Shown one piece after another: positions 20,068 through 29,614 of a DNA stretch of 64,000 nt. This DNA comes from Pseudoclavibacter sp. Marseille-Q3772 (lineage in GTDB: Bacteria > Actinomycetota > Actinomycetes > Actinomycetales > Microbacteriaceae), in the NCBI RefSeq assembly GCF_916618895.1, contig NZ_OU745391.1:1550001-1614000 (forward strand), given 5' to 3'. A model generated the notes under the pieces. That model had not been told where the DNA came from and made no database searches. It worked only from the letters and a program-made list of their open reading frames with translations. The translations under genes were made by a program, and so were the position numbers. The stretch's first letter is position 1, and each line of letters opens with the position of its first letter.

Positions 20068-20526
20068 ATGAGCGTTCGTGAACGACTCGACCAGCTCGGC
20101 ATGGTGATCCCGCCGGTTGCTGCGCCGGCAGGGTCCTATGTGCCTGCGATTACCCACGGTGGTGTTGTGTACACCTCCGGACAGTTGCCGTTCCAGGATG
20201 GCAAGTTGGCTCAGACCGGTCAGGTTGGCGCGCAGGTTTCACTGGACCAGGCGCAGGAGCTCGCGCGGACCGCGGCGCTGAACTGTCTGGCCGCAGTGAA
20301 ACAGCAGCTGGGCTCCCTCGACCGTGTTACGCGCATCCTCAAGGTGACCGTGTTCGTGAACTCGGCGCACGATTTCACCCAGCAGCCGCAGGTCGCCAAC
20401 GGTGCCTCGGACTTCCTCGGGTCGATTTTTGGGGATGCGGGCCGGCACGTACGCTCGGCCGTGGGCGTGTCGTCGCTGCCGCTGGGTTCCCCGGTCGAAA
20501 TTGAACTCGCGGTGGCCTACGAGTAG
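20068..20526 (+). CDS. ridA: RidA family protein
   Basis: A 152-residue member of the YjgF/YER057c/UK114 family. Canonical RidA hydrolyses reactive enamines/imines produced by PLP enzymes. The GGVVYTSGQLPF and LDRVTRILKVTVFVNS segments are typical. It is longer than the classic 130-residue form and the C-terminal signature is RSAVGVSSLPLGSPVEIELAVAYE-like, so it belongs to an actinobacterial subgroup whose exact substrate is not established. A ribosome site GGAGAG overlaps the end of the upstream small gene. Confidence 0.85.
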   Translation: MSVRERLDQLGMVIPPVAAPAGSYVPAITHGGVVYTSGQLPFQDGKLAQTGQVGAQVSLDQAQELARTAALNCLAAVKQQLGSLDRVTRILKVTVFVNSAHDFTQQPQVANGASDFLGSIFGDAGRHVRSAVGVSSLPLGSPVEIELAVAYE

Positions 20527-20582
20527 CGACCAGTACCGCATCCGTGCCGACCGCATCCGCAGCGAACACAGCTAGCAACCAC

Positions 20583-20621
20583 AAACGCCCGTCCGGTACG
20601 ACGATCACCGGGCGGGCGTTT
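20583..20621. terminator. Bidirectional terminator between ridA and acs
   Basis: A 15-bp near-perfect stem AAACGCCCGTCCGGT / ACCGGGCGGGCGTTT with a 9-nt loop lies between the converging ridA and acs. The A and T ends allow it to work in both directions. Confidence 0.8.
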
Positions 20622-20644
20622 GCTCGTTAGGCGGATGCGGAGCG

Positions 20645-22627
20645 CTAGTTTGCGTTCAGCTCGCGCAGCCGTTCGCTCACCTTCTCGGCGATGGCTTCCA
20701 TCACCGCGGCGTCGGTCAGGGTACTGGTGTCGCCCACGGGTTTGCCTTCGGAGACGTCCTTGAGCAGGCGGCGCATGATCTTGCCAGAGCGGGTCTTGGG
20801 GAGCTCGTCGACCGCAAAGAGCATCTTCGGTCGGGCGATGGCACCGATTACCGATGCCACATGCTTACGGAGCAGCGCCTCGACGTCGTCTTCGGCGGCG
20901 ATCGCTTCGCGCTGGGAGTGCTTCAACACGACGAACGCAACAACGGCTTGGCCGGTTGTTTCGTCTTCTGCGCCGACCACCGCCGACTCGGCGACGAAGG
21001 GATGCTCAACCAGGGTCGATTCGATCTCTGCGGTTGACAGGCGGTGGCCGGAGACATTCATGACATCGTCAACGCGGCCGAGTAGCCACAGGTCACCGTC
21101 GAGGTCAACACCGGCGCCGTCGCCCGCGAAATAGCGTCCGGGGAATTGCGACCAGTACGTTTCGATGAACCGTTCCTTATCGCCCCAGATACCTCGCGCC
21201 ATGGACGGCCACGGTTCGGTGATGGTGAGCAGCCCCATCTCGCCAGGGTTGACGCGTTCGCCCTGTTCGTTGACGACCTCGACCACCACGCCCGGGACGG
21301 GCTTCTGTGCGGAACCGGGCTTCAGCGCATCCTGCGAGACGATCGGTGCGATCATGTGCGCACCAGTTTCGGTCTGCCACCAGGTGTCCGCGATCGGTGC
21401 CTTGCCAGAGCCGATGACCTCGTGGAACCACTCCCATGCTTCGGGGTTGATCGGCTCGCCGACGGAGCCGAGAACACGCAGGCTAGAGAGGTCGTGGCGC
21501 AGCGGGATCTCGCGCCCGGTTTTCATGAATCCGCGGATGGCGGTGGGCGCGGTGTAGAACACCGTCACGCCATAGCGTTCGATGATCTCGAACCAGCGAT
21601 CGAGGCTCGGGAAGTCGTGCGCACCCTCGTACATCACCTGCGTAGCACCGTTGGCGAGCGGCCCGTAAACGATATAGCTGTGGCCGGTCACCCAACCCAC
21701 ATCGGCGGAGCACCAGAAGACATCGTTATCACGCAGGTCGAATGAGGTGCGGTGCGTGTATGCAGCCTGGGTGAGGTAGCCGCCGGATGCGTGGAAGAGG
21801 CCCTTGGGCTGGCCTGTGGTTCCTGAGGTGTACAGGATGAACAGGGGATGCTCGGCCTCGAAGGCCTCGGCTTCGTGCGTGTCAGCGGCGTCCTCGATGC
21901 GGTCGTGCCACCACACATCGCGGCCCTCAAGCATCGCGATGTCGTGGTCTGGGCGCTTGACCACCAGGACGTGTTCGACCGTGTGTCCCGGAGCTTGCAG
22001 CGCTTCGTCAACGGTTTCCTTTAGTGGAAAGACGCGACCCTTTCGGATCGAACCGTTGGCGGTGATCACGAGCTTCGCATCCGCTGAGTCGACTCGCGCG
22101 CGGATCGCATCCGCTGAGAACCCACCGAAAATAACGGAGTGGATGGCGCCGATGCGCGCGCAGGCAAGCATCGCGAATACGGTTTCGGGGATCATCGGCA
22201 TGTAGATTGCGACCACATCCCCCTTGCCGATGCCGAATGATTCGAGCATGCTTGCGGTGCGCTGCACTTCGCGGTGCAGGTCGCTGTAGGTGATTGTGCG
22301 GGTGTCGCCGGGTTCGCCTTCCCAGTGGATGGCGACGCGGTCACCGTTGCCGGCGTCGACGTGGCGGTCAACGCAGTTGACGGCGACATTGAGTTTGCCG
22401 TCGTGGAACCATCGCGCAAACGGTGGGTTTGACCAGTCCAGGACTTCGGTGAACGGGGTCTCCCATCTCAGTTCGCGTGCCTGGTCTGCCCAGAAACCGA
22501 GTCGGTCTGCTTCGGCGCGAGCACGGATGTCAGTGGGTACGCGGGTGCCGTCGCTAAAACCCTCCGGTGCCGGGATCGACTCAATCGGGTTGATGAGCTT
22601 CTGGATCTTGTCGTCAGTAGCGTTCAC
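20645..22627 (-). CDS. acs: Acetyl-CoA synthetase
   Basis: Activates acetate to acetyl-CoA through acetyl-AMP. About 660 residues from GTG 22627, which is preceded by GGTGGAGGCACC; the open frame to 22675 is ignored. It has the AMP-binding motif YTSGTTGQPKGL, the WWQTETG segment of the acetate pocket, and the C-terminal PKTRSGKIMRR, whose lysine is the usual acetylation-controlled residue. Together with pta-ackA it gives the cell both a high-affinity and a reversible acetate route. Confidence 0.96.
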   Translation of the reverse strand: MNATDDKIQKLINPIESIPAPEGFSDGTRVPTDIRARAEADRLGFWADQARELRWETPFTEVLDWSNPPFARWFHDGKLNVAVNCVDRHVDAGNGDRVAIHWEGEPGDTRTITYSDLHREVQRTASMLESFGIGKGDVVAIYMPMIPETVFAMLACARIGAIHSVIFGGFSADAIRARVDSADAKLVITANGSIRKGRVFPLKETVDEALQAPGHTVEHVLVVKRPDHDIAMLEGRDVWWHDRIEDAADTHEAEAFEAEHPLFILYTSGTTGQPKGLFHASGGYLTQAAYTHRTSFDLRDNDVFWCSADVGWVTGHSYIVYGPLANGATQVMYEGAHDFPSLDRWFEIIERYGVTVFYTAPTAIRGFMKTGREIPLRHDLSSLRVLGSVGEPINPEAWEWFHEVIGSGKAPIADTWWQTETGAHMIAPIVSQDALKPGSAQKPVPGVVVEVVNEQGERVNPGEMGLLTITEPWPSMARGIWGDKERFIETYWSQFPGRYFAGDGAGVDLDGDLWLLGRVDDVMNVSGHRLSTAEIESTLVEHPFVAESAVVGAEDETTGQAVVAFVVLKHSQREAIAAEDDVEALLRKHVASVIGAIARPKMLFAVDELPKTRSGKIMRRLLKDVSEGKPVGDTSTLTDAAVMEAIAEKVSERLRELNAN

Positions 22628-22796
22628 GGTGCCTCCACCTCGTTGTCGAATGCGTTGCAAGGAGTCTAAACGCACCCGCCTCGCGCAAGCCGAGCGTGCG
22701 TAACAAATGCACCGCGTGCGTTGTGGATAGTGGTGTTATCCACAGGATGCATCGGGTCGCCACGTGCGGGTCGCGTTGCGTTCTAGCGTGTGCGGC

Positions 22797-23924
22797 ATGA
22801 ATCAGGTGAGTAGCAACGCATCGTATGTCTCTTCCGGCGAGTTTGCGCAGCGGTCGGTAGAACCGTTCCGTTTGCAGCGCGCCAGCGACCGACCCGCATC
22901 CGTACCGTTAGTGCCGGTGAGAGGCACGCATGATGATGCTCGGTCTCGTCGAGAGCTTACGCGCGGGCAGGCAGAAGCATTTGGGCCGCTTGCCGGGTAT
23001 ATCGCCGATGGCGAAGTGACCGACCTATTCGTTAACGGTATGTCGGGGTTGTGGGTTGATCGCGGGCGTGGGGCGGTGCTGGATCGTTCGTGGCGGGCTC
23101 CGAGTGAGCAGGCGCTGCGCGAGCTGGCGGTTCGAATCATTGCCGCCGGAGGGCGGCACCTGGATGATGCGACGCCGTGCGTGGATGTGCGCATCGGGGA
23201 TGGTATTCGGGTGCATGCGGTGCTGCCGCCGGTGTCGGTCGCGGGTACGGTCATCTCAATTCGCGCACCGAGAGCCACGCAGATCTCCTTCGACGACCTC
23301 GTGCAGGCCGGGTTCTTCTTCGACGGTGGGGCGGATATCGTGCGTGCCGCACTCGCGAGCCGATCGAACTTGCTGATTAGCGGTGCCGGCGGCTCCGGCA
23401 AGACGACCCTTCTCGGCGCCCTCCTCGGACAGGCCGACCCCGCCGATCGCCTGGTGGTCATTGAAGACGTATCCGAACTGCGTATTGCTCACCCGCACGT
23501 CGTACAGCTCGAAACGAGGCAGGCAAATATTGAGGGTGCGGGGCAGGTGACACTCGCCCAGCTCGTGCGTGAATCGCTGCGGATGCGGCCCGATCGGCTC
23601 GTGCTCGGCGAGTGTCGCGGAGCGGAGTTGCGCGAGCTGCTCTCTGCTCTCAACACCGGTCACGATGGCGGCGCAGGCACGCTCCACGCCAACTCCTTGG
23701 CTGATGTACCGGCGAGGTTGGAAGCCCTCGGCGCGCTCGCGGGGATGTCTGCGGAGGCTGTCGCACGCCAGACCGTCTCGGCAATCGATCTGGTGATGCA
23801 CGTTGAACGCGACCGGGGCGTGCGTGCGCTCGTTGATATGGGCGAATTCGGTGTTGATCAGCACGGGCAGCTGCAGATCACAAGCGTGCGCACCGGGCAG
23901 CGGGTTGAGCGGAGCGCGGCATGA
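22797..23924 (+). CDS. tadA: TadA/CpaF-type secretion ATPase
   Basis: The assembly ATPase of a Tad (Flp-type) pilus or related secretion system, acting at the cytoplasmic face. From ATG 22797 it has about 375 residues; a frame-open ATG at 22764 is also possible. It has the GEVTDLFVNG N-terminal segment, Walker A SGAGGSGKTTLLGALLG, RMRPDRLVLGECRGAE (Walker B) and the NTGHDGGAGTLHANS His box. It is the first gene of a compact Tad locus and overlaps the next gene by 4 bp. Confidence 0.9.
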   Translation: MNQVSSNASYVSSGEFAQRSVEPFRLQRASDRPASVPLVPVRGTHDDARSRRELTRGQAEAFGPLAGYIADGEVTDLFVNGMSGLWVDRGRGAVLDRSWRAPSEQALRELAVRIIAAGGRHLDDATPCVDVRIGDGIRVHAVLPPVSVAGTVISIRAPRATQISFDDLVQAGFFFDGGADIVRAALASRSNLLISGAGGSGKTTLLGALLGQADPADRLVVIEDVSELRIAHPHVVQLETRQANIEGAGQVTLAQLVRESLRMRPDRLVLGECRGAELRELLSALNTGHDGGAGTLHANSLADVPARLEALGALAGMSAEAVARQTVSAIDLVMHVERDRGVRALVDMGEFGVDQHGQLQITSVRTGQRVERSAA

Positions 23925-24934
23925 GTAAGCAGCACCCCGCAGATCACGCGGCCGCCGTAGTAGAGCGACTGGCGTCGCTACTGGTGCACGGGGTAACTCC
24001 CAACGCAGCTTGGGAATATGTGGCCAGGTCGGCGCAGATCGCTGCCGAGCGCGAGTCAGGCGGCGTGTGCAATCGAACTGGCGGCGGCGGCAAATTTCAA
24101 TCTGCGGTACAACGGTTGCAGAACGGAATGAAGCTGGGTCGCAGACGTTCCCGGGCGCAGCAGCCGGAGATCGAATCACAGATCGTGGTGCAGTTACGCA
24201 GCGGGGGCGAACCCGCAAGTGTCCTCGTGAACCAGCCGCACGCCTCGTGGCGGGCATTGGGCGCAGTATGGCTGTTGGCAATGCGTACCGGTGCGCCGCT
24301 TGGTTCGGTGCTTCAGCCACTGAGCGTTGCTTTTCGAGAACTCGGGCAGACCGAACGTGACGTGCGCGTCGCCTTGGCAGGGCCCACATCCGCTTCCCGA
24401 ATCGTGCTCGCGCTGCCGCTGCTGGGTATCTTGCTGGGGTCCGTGCTCGGCTTCGACACCATCGGAGTGTTCACCGGCAGCACGATCGGTTTGGCACTGC
24501 TTGGTGTGGGGCTGTTGCTGGTCGTGGCGGGATGGTGGTGGAACCGTTCGCTTGTTCGTCGCGCCACGCGCCACCCGCAGACGCCCGGACTGGGGCTCGA
24601 TTTGGTCGCCATGGGGATGAACTCGGGCCGTAGCGCTGCGGATATCTGCGCCGAAGTGCGGCGGGTCATCCGCGAATGCAATCTCGGCGAGAGCGACTAC
24701 GGGCGCGCTGAGCCGATCCTGGCGATGGCATCTCAAGCCGGTGTTCCTGCCGCATCCCTATTGCAGGCCGAAGCCACACTGGCCCGAAACCGCGCCCGAG
24801 CGAACGCCGCCAGCGCTGCGGCGCGCCTCGGCGTCACCCTCATGCTGCCGCTCGGGGCATGCATCCTGCCCGCATTCCTCGTACTTGGCGTCGCCCCGCT
24901 CGTTATCGCCGTGTTGGAACGGGCGATGTTCTGA
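23921..24934 (+). CDS. tadB: Tad pilus inner-membrane protein, type II secretion F domain
   Basis: A 337-residue protein with an N-terminal soluble part, two central hydrophobic helices (residues about 155-210: IVLALPLLGILLGSVLGF and GLALLGVGLLLVVAGWWW) and a C-terminal membrane helix, the layout of TadB/TadC-type platform proteins. The single gene here apparently does the job split between TadB and TadC elsewhere, as is usual in actinobacterial minimal Tad loci. Its ATGA start overlaps the tadA stop. Confidence 0.8.
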   Translation: MSKQHPADHAAAVVERLASLLVHGVTPNAAWEYVARSAQIAAERESGGVCNRTGGGGKFQSAVQRLQNGMKLGRRRSRAQQPEIESQIVVQLRSGGEPASVLVNQPHASWRALGAVWLLAMRTGAPLGSVLQPLSVAFRELGQTERDVRVALAGPTSASRIVLALPLLGILLGSVLGFDTIGVFTGSTIGLALLGVGLLLVVAGWWWNRSLVRRATRHPQTPGLGLDLVAMGMNSGRSAADICAEVRRVIRECNLGESDYGRAEPILAMASQAGVPAASLLQAEATLARNRARANAASAAARLGVTLMLPLGACILPAFLVLGVAPLVIAVLERAMF

Positions 24935-24985
24935 GCGCCAACCGACTCGTGCCGTGCCACCGCAACCACAGCAGAAAGGACACCG

Positions 24986-25183
24986 ATGAACACTCTCTTG
25001 AATACCGCTCGTGAACGACTGCTCCGACGCTTCTGGCAAGAAGAAGACGGAGCTGAAACCGCCGAATACGCCATCGTGATCATGGCCGCAGTTGCGCTTG
25101 CTGGCGTACTCGTCGCCGTCGTGCAATCGGATGCGGTCCGGCAAGTAATCGAAGATCTCGTAACCGACGCCTTCCAGTCATGA
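24986..25183 (+). CDS. DUF4244 Flp-like pilin
   Basis: A 65-residue protein with an acidic EEDGAETAEYAIVIMAAVALAG motif: a Glu-containing processing-like site followed by a single hydrophobic helix. This is the pattern of DUF4244 and Flp pilins, whose helix forms the pilus core after leader peptidase cleavage. A strong AGAAAGGA site precedes ATG 24986. It overlaps the next gene by 4 bp. Confidence 0.85.
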   Translation: MNTLLNTARERLLRRFWQEEDGAETAEYAIVIMAAVALAGVLVAVVQSDAVRQVIEDLVTDAFQS

Positions 25184-25590
25184 CGATCAGCGGGATTGCG
25201 CGGCGTGCACTTCGCGTATCGATCGACGCCCTGCGCCGGGCGCGGCGCAGCCGTGGTTCGATTGCGGTGGAATTCGCGGTCGCCATTCCCGCTGTGATTG
25301 CCGTGTGTGCGCTCGCGGTCAGCGCCGTTGTGGCCGCGAGCGCACACACGCTCGCACAGGACATCGCCGGAGAAGCGGCGCGGCTGGCGGCACGCGGCGA
25401 TAGCCCTGAGTCGGCAGTCACTGCTACTGGACACAGTGCGCAGCTTTCAGTGCACGATCAGGGCAAATTTCGTTGTGCGACAGTCACGATCCCCATCCAC
25501 CTACTTGGTGTTGAGACCGCGGCCCGCGCAAGGGCGAGCTCCTGCGCGCTGCGAGACATCGACCAGGGGGTGGTGAGTAGTGGGCACTAG
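25180..25590 (+). CDS. TadE-like pseudopilin
   Basis: A 136-residue protein with the short basic N-terminus and RGSIAVEFAVAIPAVIAVCALAV helix typical of TadE minor pseudopilins, followed by a small extracellular domain with two cysteines. The start overlaps the pilin gene stop (ATGA). It is part of the Tad operon. Confidence 0.82.
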   Translation: MTISGIARRALRVSIDALRRARRSRGSIAVEFAVAIPAVIAVCALAVSAVVAASAHTLAQDIAGEAARLAARGDSPESAVTATGHSAQLSVHDQGKFRCATVTIPIHLLGVETAARARASSCALRDIDQGVVSSGH

Positions 25591-26011
25591 TGCGTTTGTC
25601 GACGGAGTCGGGTTTGACCGGGTTCCGAGGGTGGTGAGGCGAAGGGGTGTGCGCGCGTGGGCTGTGGATGCGCGCGGTAGCGGGACGGTGATTGCCGTCG
25701 GAATCATCGGTGCGATTCTTGCGCTTACGGCCGGGCTGCTGGCTGCCTTGGTGATGGTGGCGGCACACACCAGTGCCTCGGTGGCCGCCGATGCTGCGGC
25801 GCTTGCCGCAGCAAATACGGCAAGTGGGCGCGTGGCCGGCGACCCCTGCCGCGCAGCCGAAGAAGCGGCCGCCCTGCATGACGCCATGCTCATTACGTGC
25901 GAGTCATCGCTGCGCGAGAGCACGGTGCGGGTCGCAATTACCGCAGGTGCGATCCACGCCGAAGCTACTGCGAGAGCTGGCCAACCAAAGTTGGTGGTGC
26001 ATAAAGAATAA
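25580..26011 (+). CDS. Rv3654c-type TadE-like protein
   Basis: A 143-residue protein starting GTG 25580 and overlapping the previous gene by 11 bp. After about 30 residues comes DARGSGTVIAVGIIGAILALTAGLLAAL, then ASVAADAAALAAA, a pattern shared by the Rv3654c family of TadE/TadG-like secreted or membrane proteins that always accompany DUF4244 and TadE genes. It is the last gene of the Tad operon. Confidence 0.82.
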   Translation: MGTSAFVDGVGFDRVPRVVRRRGVRAWAVDARGSGTVIAVGIIGAILALTAGLLAALVMVAAHTSASVAADAAALAAANTASGRVAGDPCRAAEEAAALHDAMLITCESSLRESTVRVAITAGAIHAEATARAGQPKLVVHKE

Positions 26012-26052
26012 AGAACTGACTCGTCAAACTTAAACTGTTAGAAATTACTGAC

Positions 26053-27036
26053 ATGAACCTATTTAGATCTCGAAAAGTCAAGCGAGTGGGCCAGCTTGCG
26101 GCCGGTCTGGTTGTGGCCCTATCGGCGAGCTTCGCTCTCAACGGATGCAGTGCTGCCGAGAAGGATGACGATGCGTTGACCATCGTCGCCACGACGGGGT
26201 ACCTCGCAGACGCAGCCAAAGAACTGGTGCCGGACGCGAATATCGTCACACTCGTGGGTCCGGGAGGAGATCCGCACACCTATGAACTGACCACGCGCGA
26301 TGTGGAAGCTATGCAATCGGCGGACCTGACCGTATGGAACGGGCTGCACCTTGAAGCGCACATGGTTGAACAGCTGGAAGGCCTCGGAGATAGACAGTTC
26401 TCCGCGGATACCGTGCTCGCAGAAGAGAACCTGCTCGCGTGGGACGACGAGGACGATCCATCGGCAACGTTCGATCCGCACGTGTGGAACTCTCCCGAGA
26501 ACTGGCAACAGGTGGTGTCTGGTATGAGCGAAAAACTCGCCACCATCGCGCCGGACCAAGCCGACCGCATCCGTGACAATGCGAAGCGCTACAACGATGA
26601 AATCGCGGCAGCTGATCAGGAAATCTCGGCCATGATGGACACCATTCCCGAGCATCAACGACTGCTCGTCACCGGTCACGACGCATTCCAATACTTTGGT
26701 GAAAGCTACGACCTGGAGGTGCGCGCAACCGACCTGGTCTCCACCGAAGCCGAGCTGAGCGCCGCCGAGATTAACGAGCTCGCGACAATGCTCGCAAAAC
26801 GACGGGTGCCAATGATCTTCCAGGACAACCAAAAGAATCCCCAGGCAATCGCGAGCCTAAAGGAATCAGTCCGCGCAAAGGGATGGGACGTGACGGTGTC
26901 CGACGCGGAGCTTTACGCCGACTCGCTCGGAGCCGATGAAGACGTCGACACGTACCTTGAAGTGCTGCGACACAACGCCACTGTTGTCGTAGAGGGGCTC
27001 GGCGGCAAGGTGTCATCCCAGACGGAAAAACCGTGA
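26053..27036 (+). CDS. Metal ABC transporter substrate-binding lipoprotein
   Basis: A 327-residue cluster A-I binding protein (ZnuA/MntA/TroA type). The signal peptide ends in a lipobox (FALNGC, Cys about residue 32), so it is anchored outside the membrane. Metal ligands are expected at the His of GGDPHTYEL, the His of ATFDPHVW, the His of LLVTGHDAFQYFG and an acidic residue in the QDNQ region. There is no long His-rich loop of the kind typical of ZnuA, and the DtxR/MntR neighbour favours manganese. First gene of a four-gene transporter operon; the following gene overlaps by 4 bp. The upstream 41 bp is AT-rich and probably holds the promoter. Confidence 0.88.
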   Translation: MNLFRSRKVKRVGQLAAGLVVALSASFALNGCSAAEKDDDALTIVATTGYLADAAKELVPDANIVTLVGPGGDPHTYELTTRDVEAMQSADLTVWNGLHLEAHMVEQLEGLGDRQFSADTVLAEENLLAWDDEDDPSATFDPHVWNSPENWQQVVSGMSEKLATIAPDQADRIRDNAKRYNDEIAAADQEISAMMDTIPEHQRLLVTGHDAFQYFGESYDLEVRATDLVSTEAELSAAEINELATMLAKRRVPMIFQDNQKNPQAIASLKESVRAKGWDVTVSDAELYADSLGADEDVDTYLEVLRHNATVVVEGLGGKVSSQTEKP

Positions 27037-27818
27037 CACCAGCTGCTCCAGCGTTCGAAGTCCGAGAACTCACGGTCAACTTGGGCGGGCAAACCGTACT
27101 CGATTCTGTTTCGTTCAACGGGCAACAAGGCGAAGTACTCGGCATCGTCGGGCCGAACGGTGCCGGAAAGACGACGCTGCTGCGTGCCGTACTCGGGCTG
27201 ATTCCACATCGTGAAGGAACCGTGGAGTTGCTTGGCCATCCGCTGGCAGCCGTGCGCGAACAGGTCGGTTATATGCCGCAGGCAAAAACGCTTAATTTCG
27301 ACCTCCCGATGCGGGTGCGCGATCTCGTGCGGATGGGAACGTTTGCAGCGGTCCCTGGCGCTCGTTGGCGAACCGTTCTCAAACCGGCACGATGGCGCGA
27401 ACAGCGCGAACGTCAGGAAGGGGACGTACGGGATGCGCTCGAACTGGTCGGTATGGAAGACCTCGCTGCACGGCGAATCGGACAGCTCTCTGGCGGCCAG
27501 CAGCAGCGTGTGTTGCTCGCTCGTACCATCGCGCAACAGCCAAGATTCATCGCGCTCGATGAGCCGTTCGCCGGGGTGGATGCTCGCAGCGAGCACATCA
27601 TTCTCGCCGCGCTGCGACAGCTGTGCGCGCAGGGGGCGAGTATCGTCCTCGTGCACCACGACCTCTCGAGCGTGCGCACATTCTGCGACCGGGCGCTCCT
27701 GCTCAACCGCCGCGTGATCGCGCACGGTCCGGTCGGTGAGGTGCTGACTGCAGAGCGCGTTGGCGCCGCATATGGCGGCGCCGCCGAAGCAGTGGCGCAC
27801 TCCGTGAGGACAGCTTGA
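27033..27818 (+). CDS. Metal ABC transporter ATP-binding protein
   Basis: A 261-residue ATPase that drives the neighbouring permeases. Walker A GPNGAGKTTLL, signature LSGGQQQRVLLA, Walker B FIALDEPF and the H-loop LVHHDLS are all intact. GTG start at 27033 overlapping the upstream stop. It belongs to the FeCT/MZT metal family by context. Confidence 0.9.
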   Translation: MTPAAPAFEVRELTVNLGGQTVLDSVSFNGQQGEVLGIVGPNGAGKTTLLRAVLGLIPHREGTVELLGHPLAAVREQVGYMPQAKTLNFDLPMRVRDLVRMGTFAAVPGARWRTVLKPARWREQRERQEGDVRDALELVGMEDLAARRIGQLSGGQQQRVLLARTIAQQPRFIALDEPFAGVDARSEHIILAALRQLCAQGASIVLVHHDLSSVRTFCDRALLLNRRVIAHGPVGEVLTAERVGAAYGGAAEAVAHSVRTA

Positions 27819-27819
27819 T

Positions 27820-28770
27820 ATGGACCCAATCCACTACCTGTCTGATCACACGTATCGGACCATCACCATCAGCGTGGTGCTCATCGCAATAGTTGCCGGC
27901 AGCGTGGGAACGATGACCTACCTGAGGGGCAAGATCCTCCTGAGCGATGTGATTGCACATTCTTCGCTCGCGGGGGTGTATGGCGCCTTCATTATTGGCT
28001 CGATCCTTGCCCCAGCTGCAGCGCGAGACATGAGCATCCTCATCCCCGGCGCGTTGATTGGCGGGATCGCCGCGACCCTGATGTGCCAATTCCTCGACCG
28101 ATACTCACCGCTCACGTCCAGCACGGGCCTTGCCGTAACGATCGCCACCCTGTTCGGTACGGCACTGCTCTTGCTGCACCACATCAACCTCGCCCCGTAC
28201 CCACAAAAGGGCGGGATGAGCAGCTACCTCCTCGGCAACGTGGCACACCTCACACAGCGCGATCTGCAGCAAATCCTCGTGGTCACCTGCGCAGTAACGG
28301 CGGCCCTCGCAATCGGATTTCGTCACTGTAGTTGGGTGATCGTTGACCCTGAGCACGCAGCAGTGCGAGGCGTTCCGGTGCGACTCGTGCAGTCGGTGCT
28401 CAACGGATGCTTGGTCGCGGGAACCGTTGTGGGGATCACCGCCATGGGGATTGTGCTCATGGTGTCAATGCTCGCGATGCCCGCGGTCGGGATGCGACCA
28501 TGGGTCCGGTCCATCCGCGCGCTGGTGTTCAGCGCCTGCGCGATGGCGGCAGCGACTGCGTGTATCGGCAGTTTCGTCTCCATCGTGTATTCGCTGCCAA
28601 CCGGCCCGGTGATCACACTCACCCTCGCCGCAACGGCGGGAGTATCGTTGTTGGCCGCAAGCATCCGAGAACGGTTAGCAAGCCGCAGTCACGCGCATCC
28701 GCCCGCATATGTCTGCGCCACCGATGCAAAATCAGACAATCCGCACACGAGCGAGCGTGGTGCCCGGTGA
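27820..28770 (+). CDS. Metal ABC transporter permease 1
   Basis: A 316-residue membrane protein of the ABC-3 family with about eight hydrophobic helices. The SDVIAHSSLAGVYGAFI segment and the GIVLMVSMLAMPAVGMRPW region are characteristic. Starts 1 bp after the ATPase gene. It probably forms a heterodimer with the next permease. Confidence 0.88.
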   Translation: MDPIHYLSDHTYRTITISVVLIAIVAGSVGTMTYLRGKILLSDVIAHSSLAGVYGAFIIGSILAPAAARDMSILIPGALIGGIAATLMCQFLDRYSPLTSSTGLAVTIATLFGTALLLLHHINLAPYPQKGGMSSYLLGNVAHLTQRDLQQILVVTCAVTAALAIGFRHCSWVIVDPEHAAVRGVPVRLVQSVLNGCLVAGTVVGITAMGIVLMVSMLAMPAVGMRPWVRSIRALVFSACAMAAATACIGSFVSIVYSLPTGPVITLTLAATAGVSLLAASIRERLASRSHAHPPAYVCATDAKSDNPHTSERGAR

Positions 28771-29606
28771 CACTCGCACTTATGGGGGCACTGGCATCCG
28801 TGCTCACCGCCACAGCCTGCGCCATCCCTGGTATGCACCTCGTGGTGCGAGATCGCAGCATGATGGTGGACGCAATCGGTCACGCAATCTTGCCTGGTAT
28901 AGCCATCGGGTATCTCATTGCCGGTGACGCGGCCTCACCGCTATTGTTACTCGGAGGCTGCGCCGCGGCACTCATTGCAACACTGCTGGTGGAGCGCGCC
29001 AGCCGCATCCAACACCTGTATTCGGATGCGGCACTCGGGCTGGTCTACCCGACCCTGTTCGCTGCCGGTGCAATCATCATCTCGATGTCTCGCGGTGCGC
29101 GGCTCGACCCCGAAACGGTATTGGCTGGCAATGTGAACCTCGCCGTGCTGCCGCAATTGGTCATAGGTGATCACACGCTCGGATCGCGATACCTGTGGGT
29201 AATGGGCTCGATCCTGGTGGTGCTATTGCTGCTGGCATGGTGGCATTGGCAAACCGTGCTATTAGTGTCATTCGATGCTAACTACGCGCGCGTGCGCCTC
29301 GCGCGGGCAGTGCGGACCGAACGCATGATTTTGGCGCTGAGTAGCTGCGTCGTTACGGCAGCGTTCCAGGGAACAGGCGTGATGCTCACACTCGCCTTCG
29401 TCGTAGCGCCGCCAGCGATAGCACACTGTGTAAGTTCGAGTGTTCGAGGGTTCTTTGCGGTGACTTTGCTCGCTGCCGCCGGCGGCGCGTTCGGTGGGTT
29501 CTGGCTTGCCTATGCGCTGAACGCCCCTACTTCAGCGACAATCAGTGTGGTCTTCGGGGTCGGCGTGCTGCTGGCTGCCGGGTGGCGACAGCTTCGCGCG
29601 AGCTGA
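28767..29606 (+). CDS. Metal ABC transporter permease 2
   Basis: A 279-residue ABC-3 permease from GTG 28767, which overlaps the upstream stop codon by 4 bp; the open frame extends much further upstream (to 28407), but that part only shadows permease 1. It carries DRSMMVDAIGHAILPGIAIGY, the permease coupling region, and about eight hydrophobic helices. It completes a two-permease system like MntCD/TroCD. Confidence 0.88.
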   Translation: MTLALMGALASVLTATACAIPGMHLVVRDRSMMVDAIGHAILPGIAIGYLIAGDAASPLLLLGGCAAALIATLLVERASRIQHLYSDAALGLVYPTLFAAGAIIISMSRGARLDPETVLAGNVNLAVLPQLVIGDHTLGSRYLWVMGSILVVLLLLAWWHWQTVLLVSFDANYARVRLARAVRTERMILALSSCVVTAAFQGTGVMLTLAFVVAPPAIAHCVSSSVRGFFAVTLLAAAGGAFGGFWLAYALNAPTSATISVVFGVGVLLAAGWRQLRAS

Positions 29607-29614
29607 TGGCCCCG

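Noticed and set aside
22700..22796. Non-coding RNA or operator between acs and the Tad locus
   Set aside because: Only a short divergent promoter-sized gap; no hairpin or conserved motif found.
26012..26052. MntR/DtxR operator upstream of the metal transporter
   Set aside because: The region is AT-rich with partial dyads but no match good enough to the known TTAGG-type or MntR boxes.
28407..28766. 120-residue N-terminal extension of metal permease 2
   Set aside because: It lies entirely over permease 1 in another frame and has no membrane-protein character; GTG 28767 gives the normal start with a 4-bp overlap.
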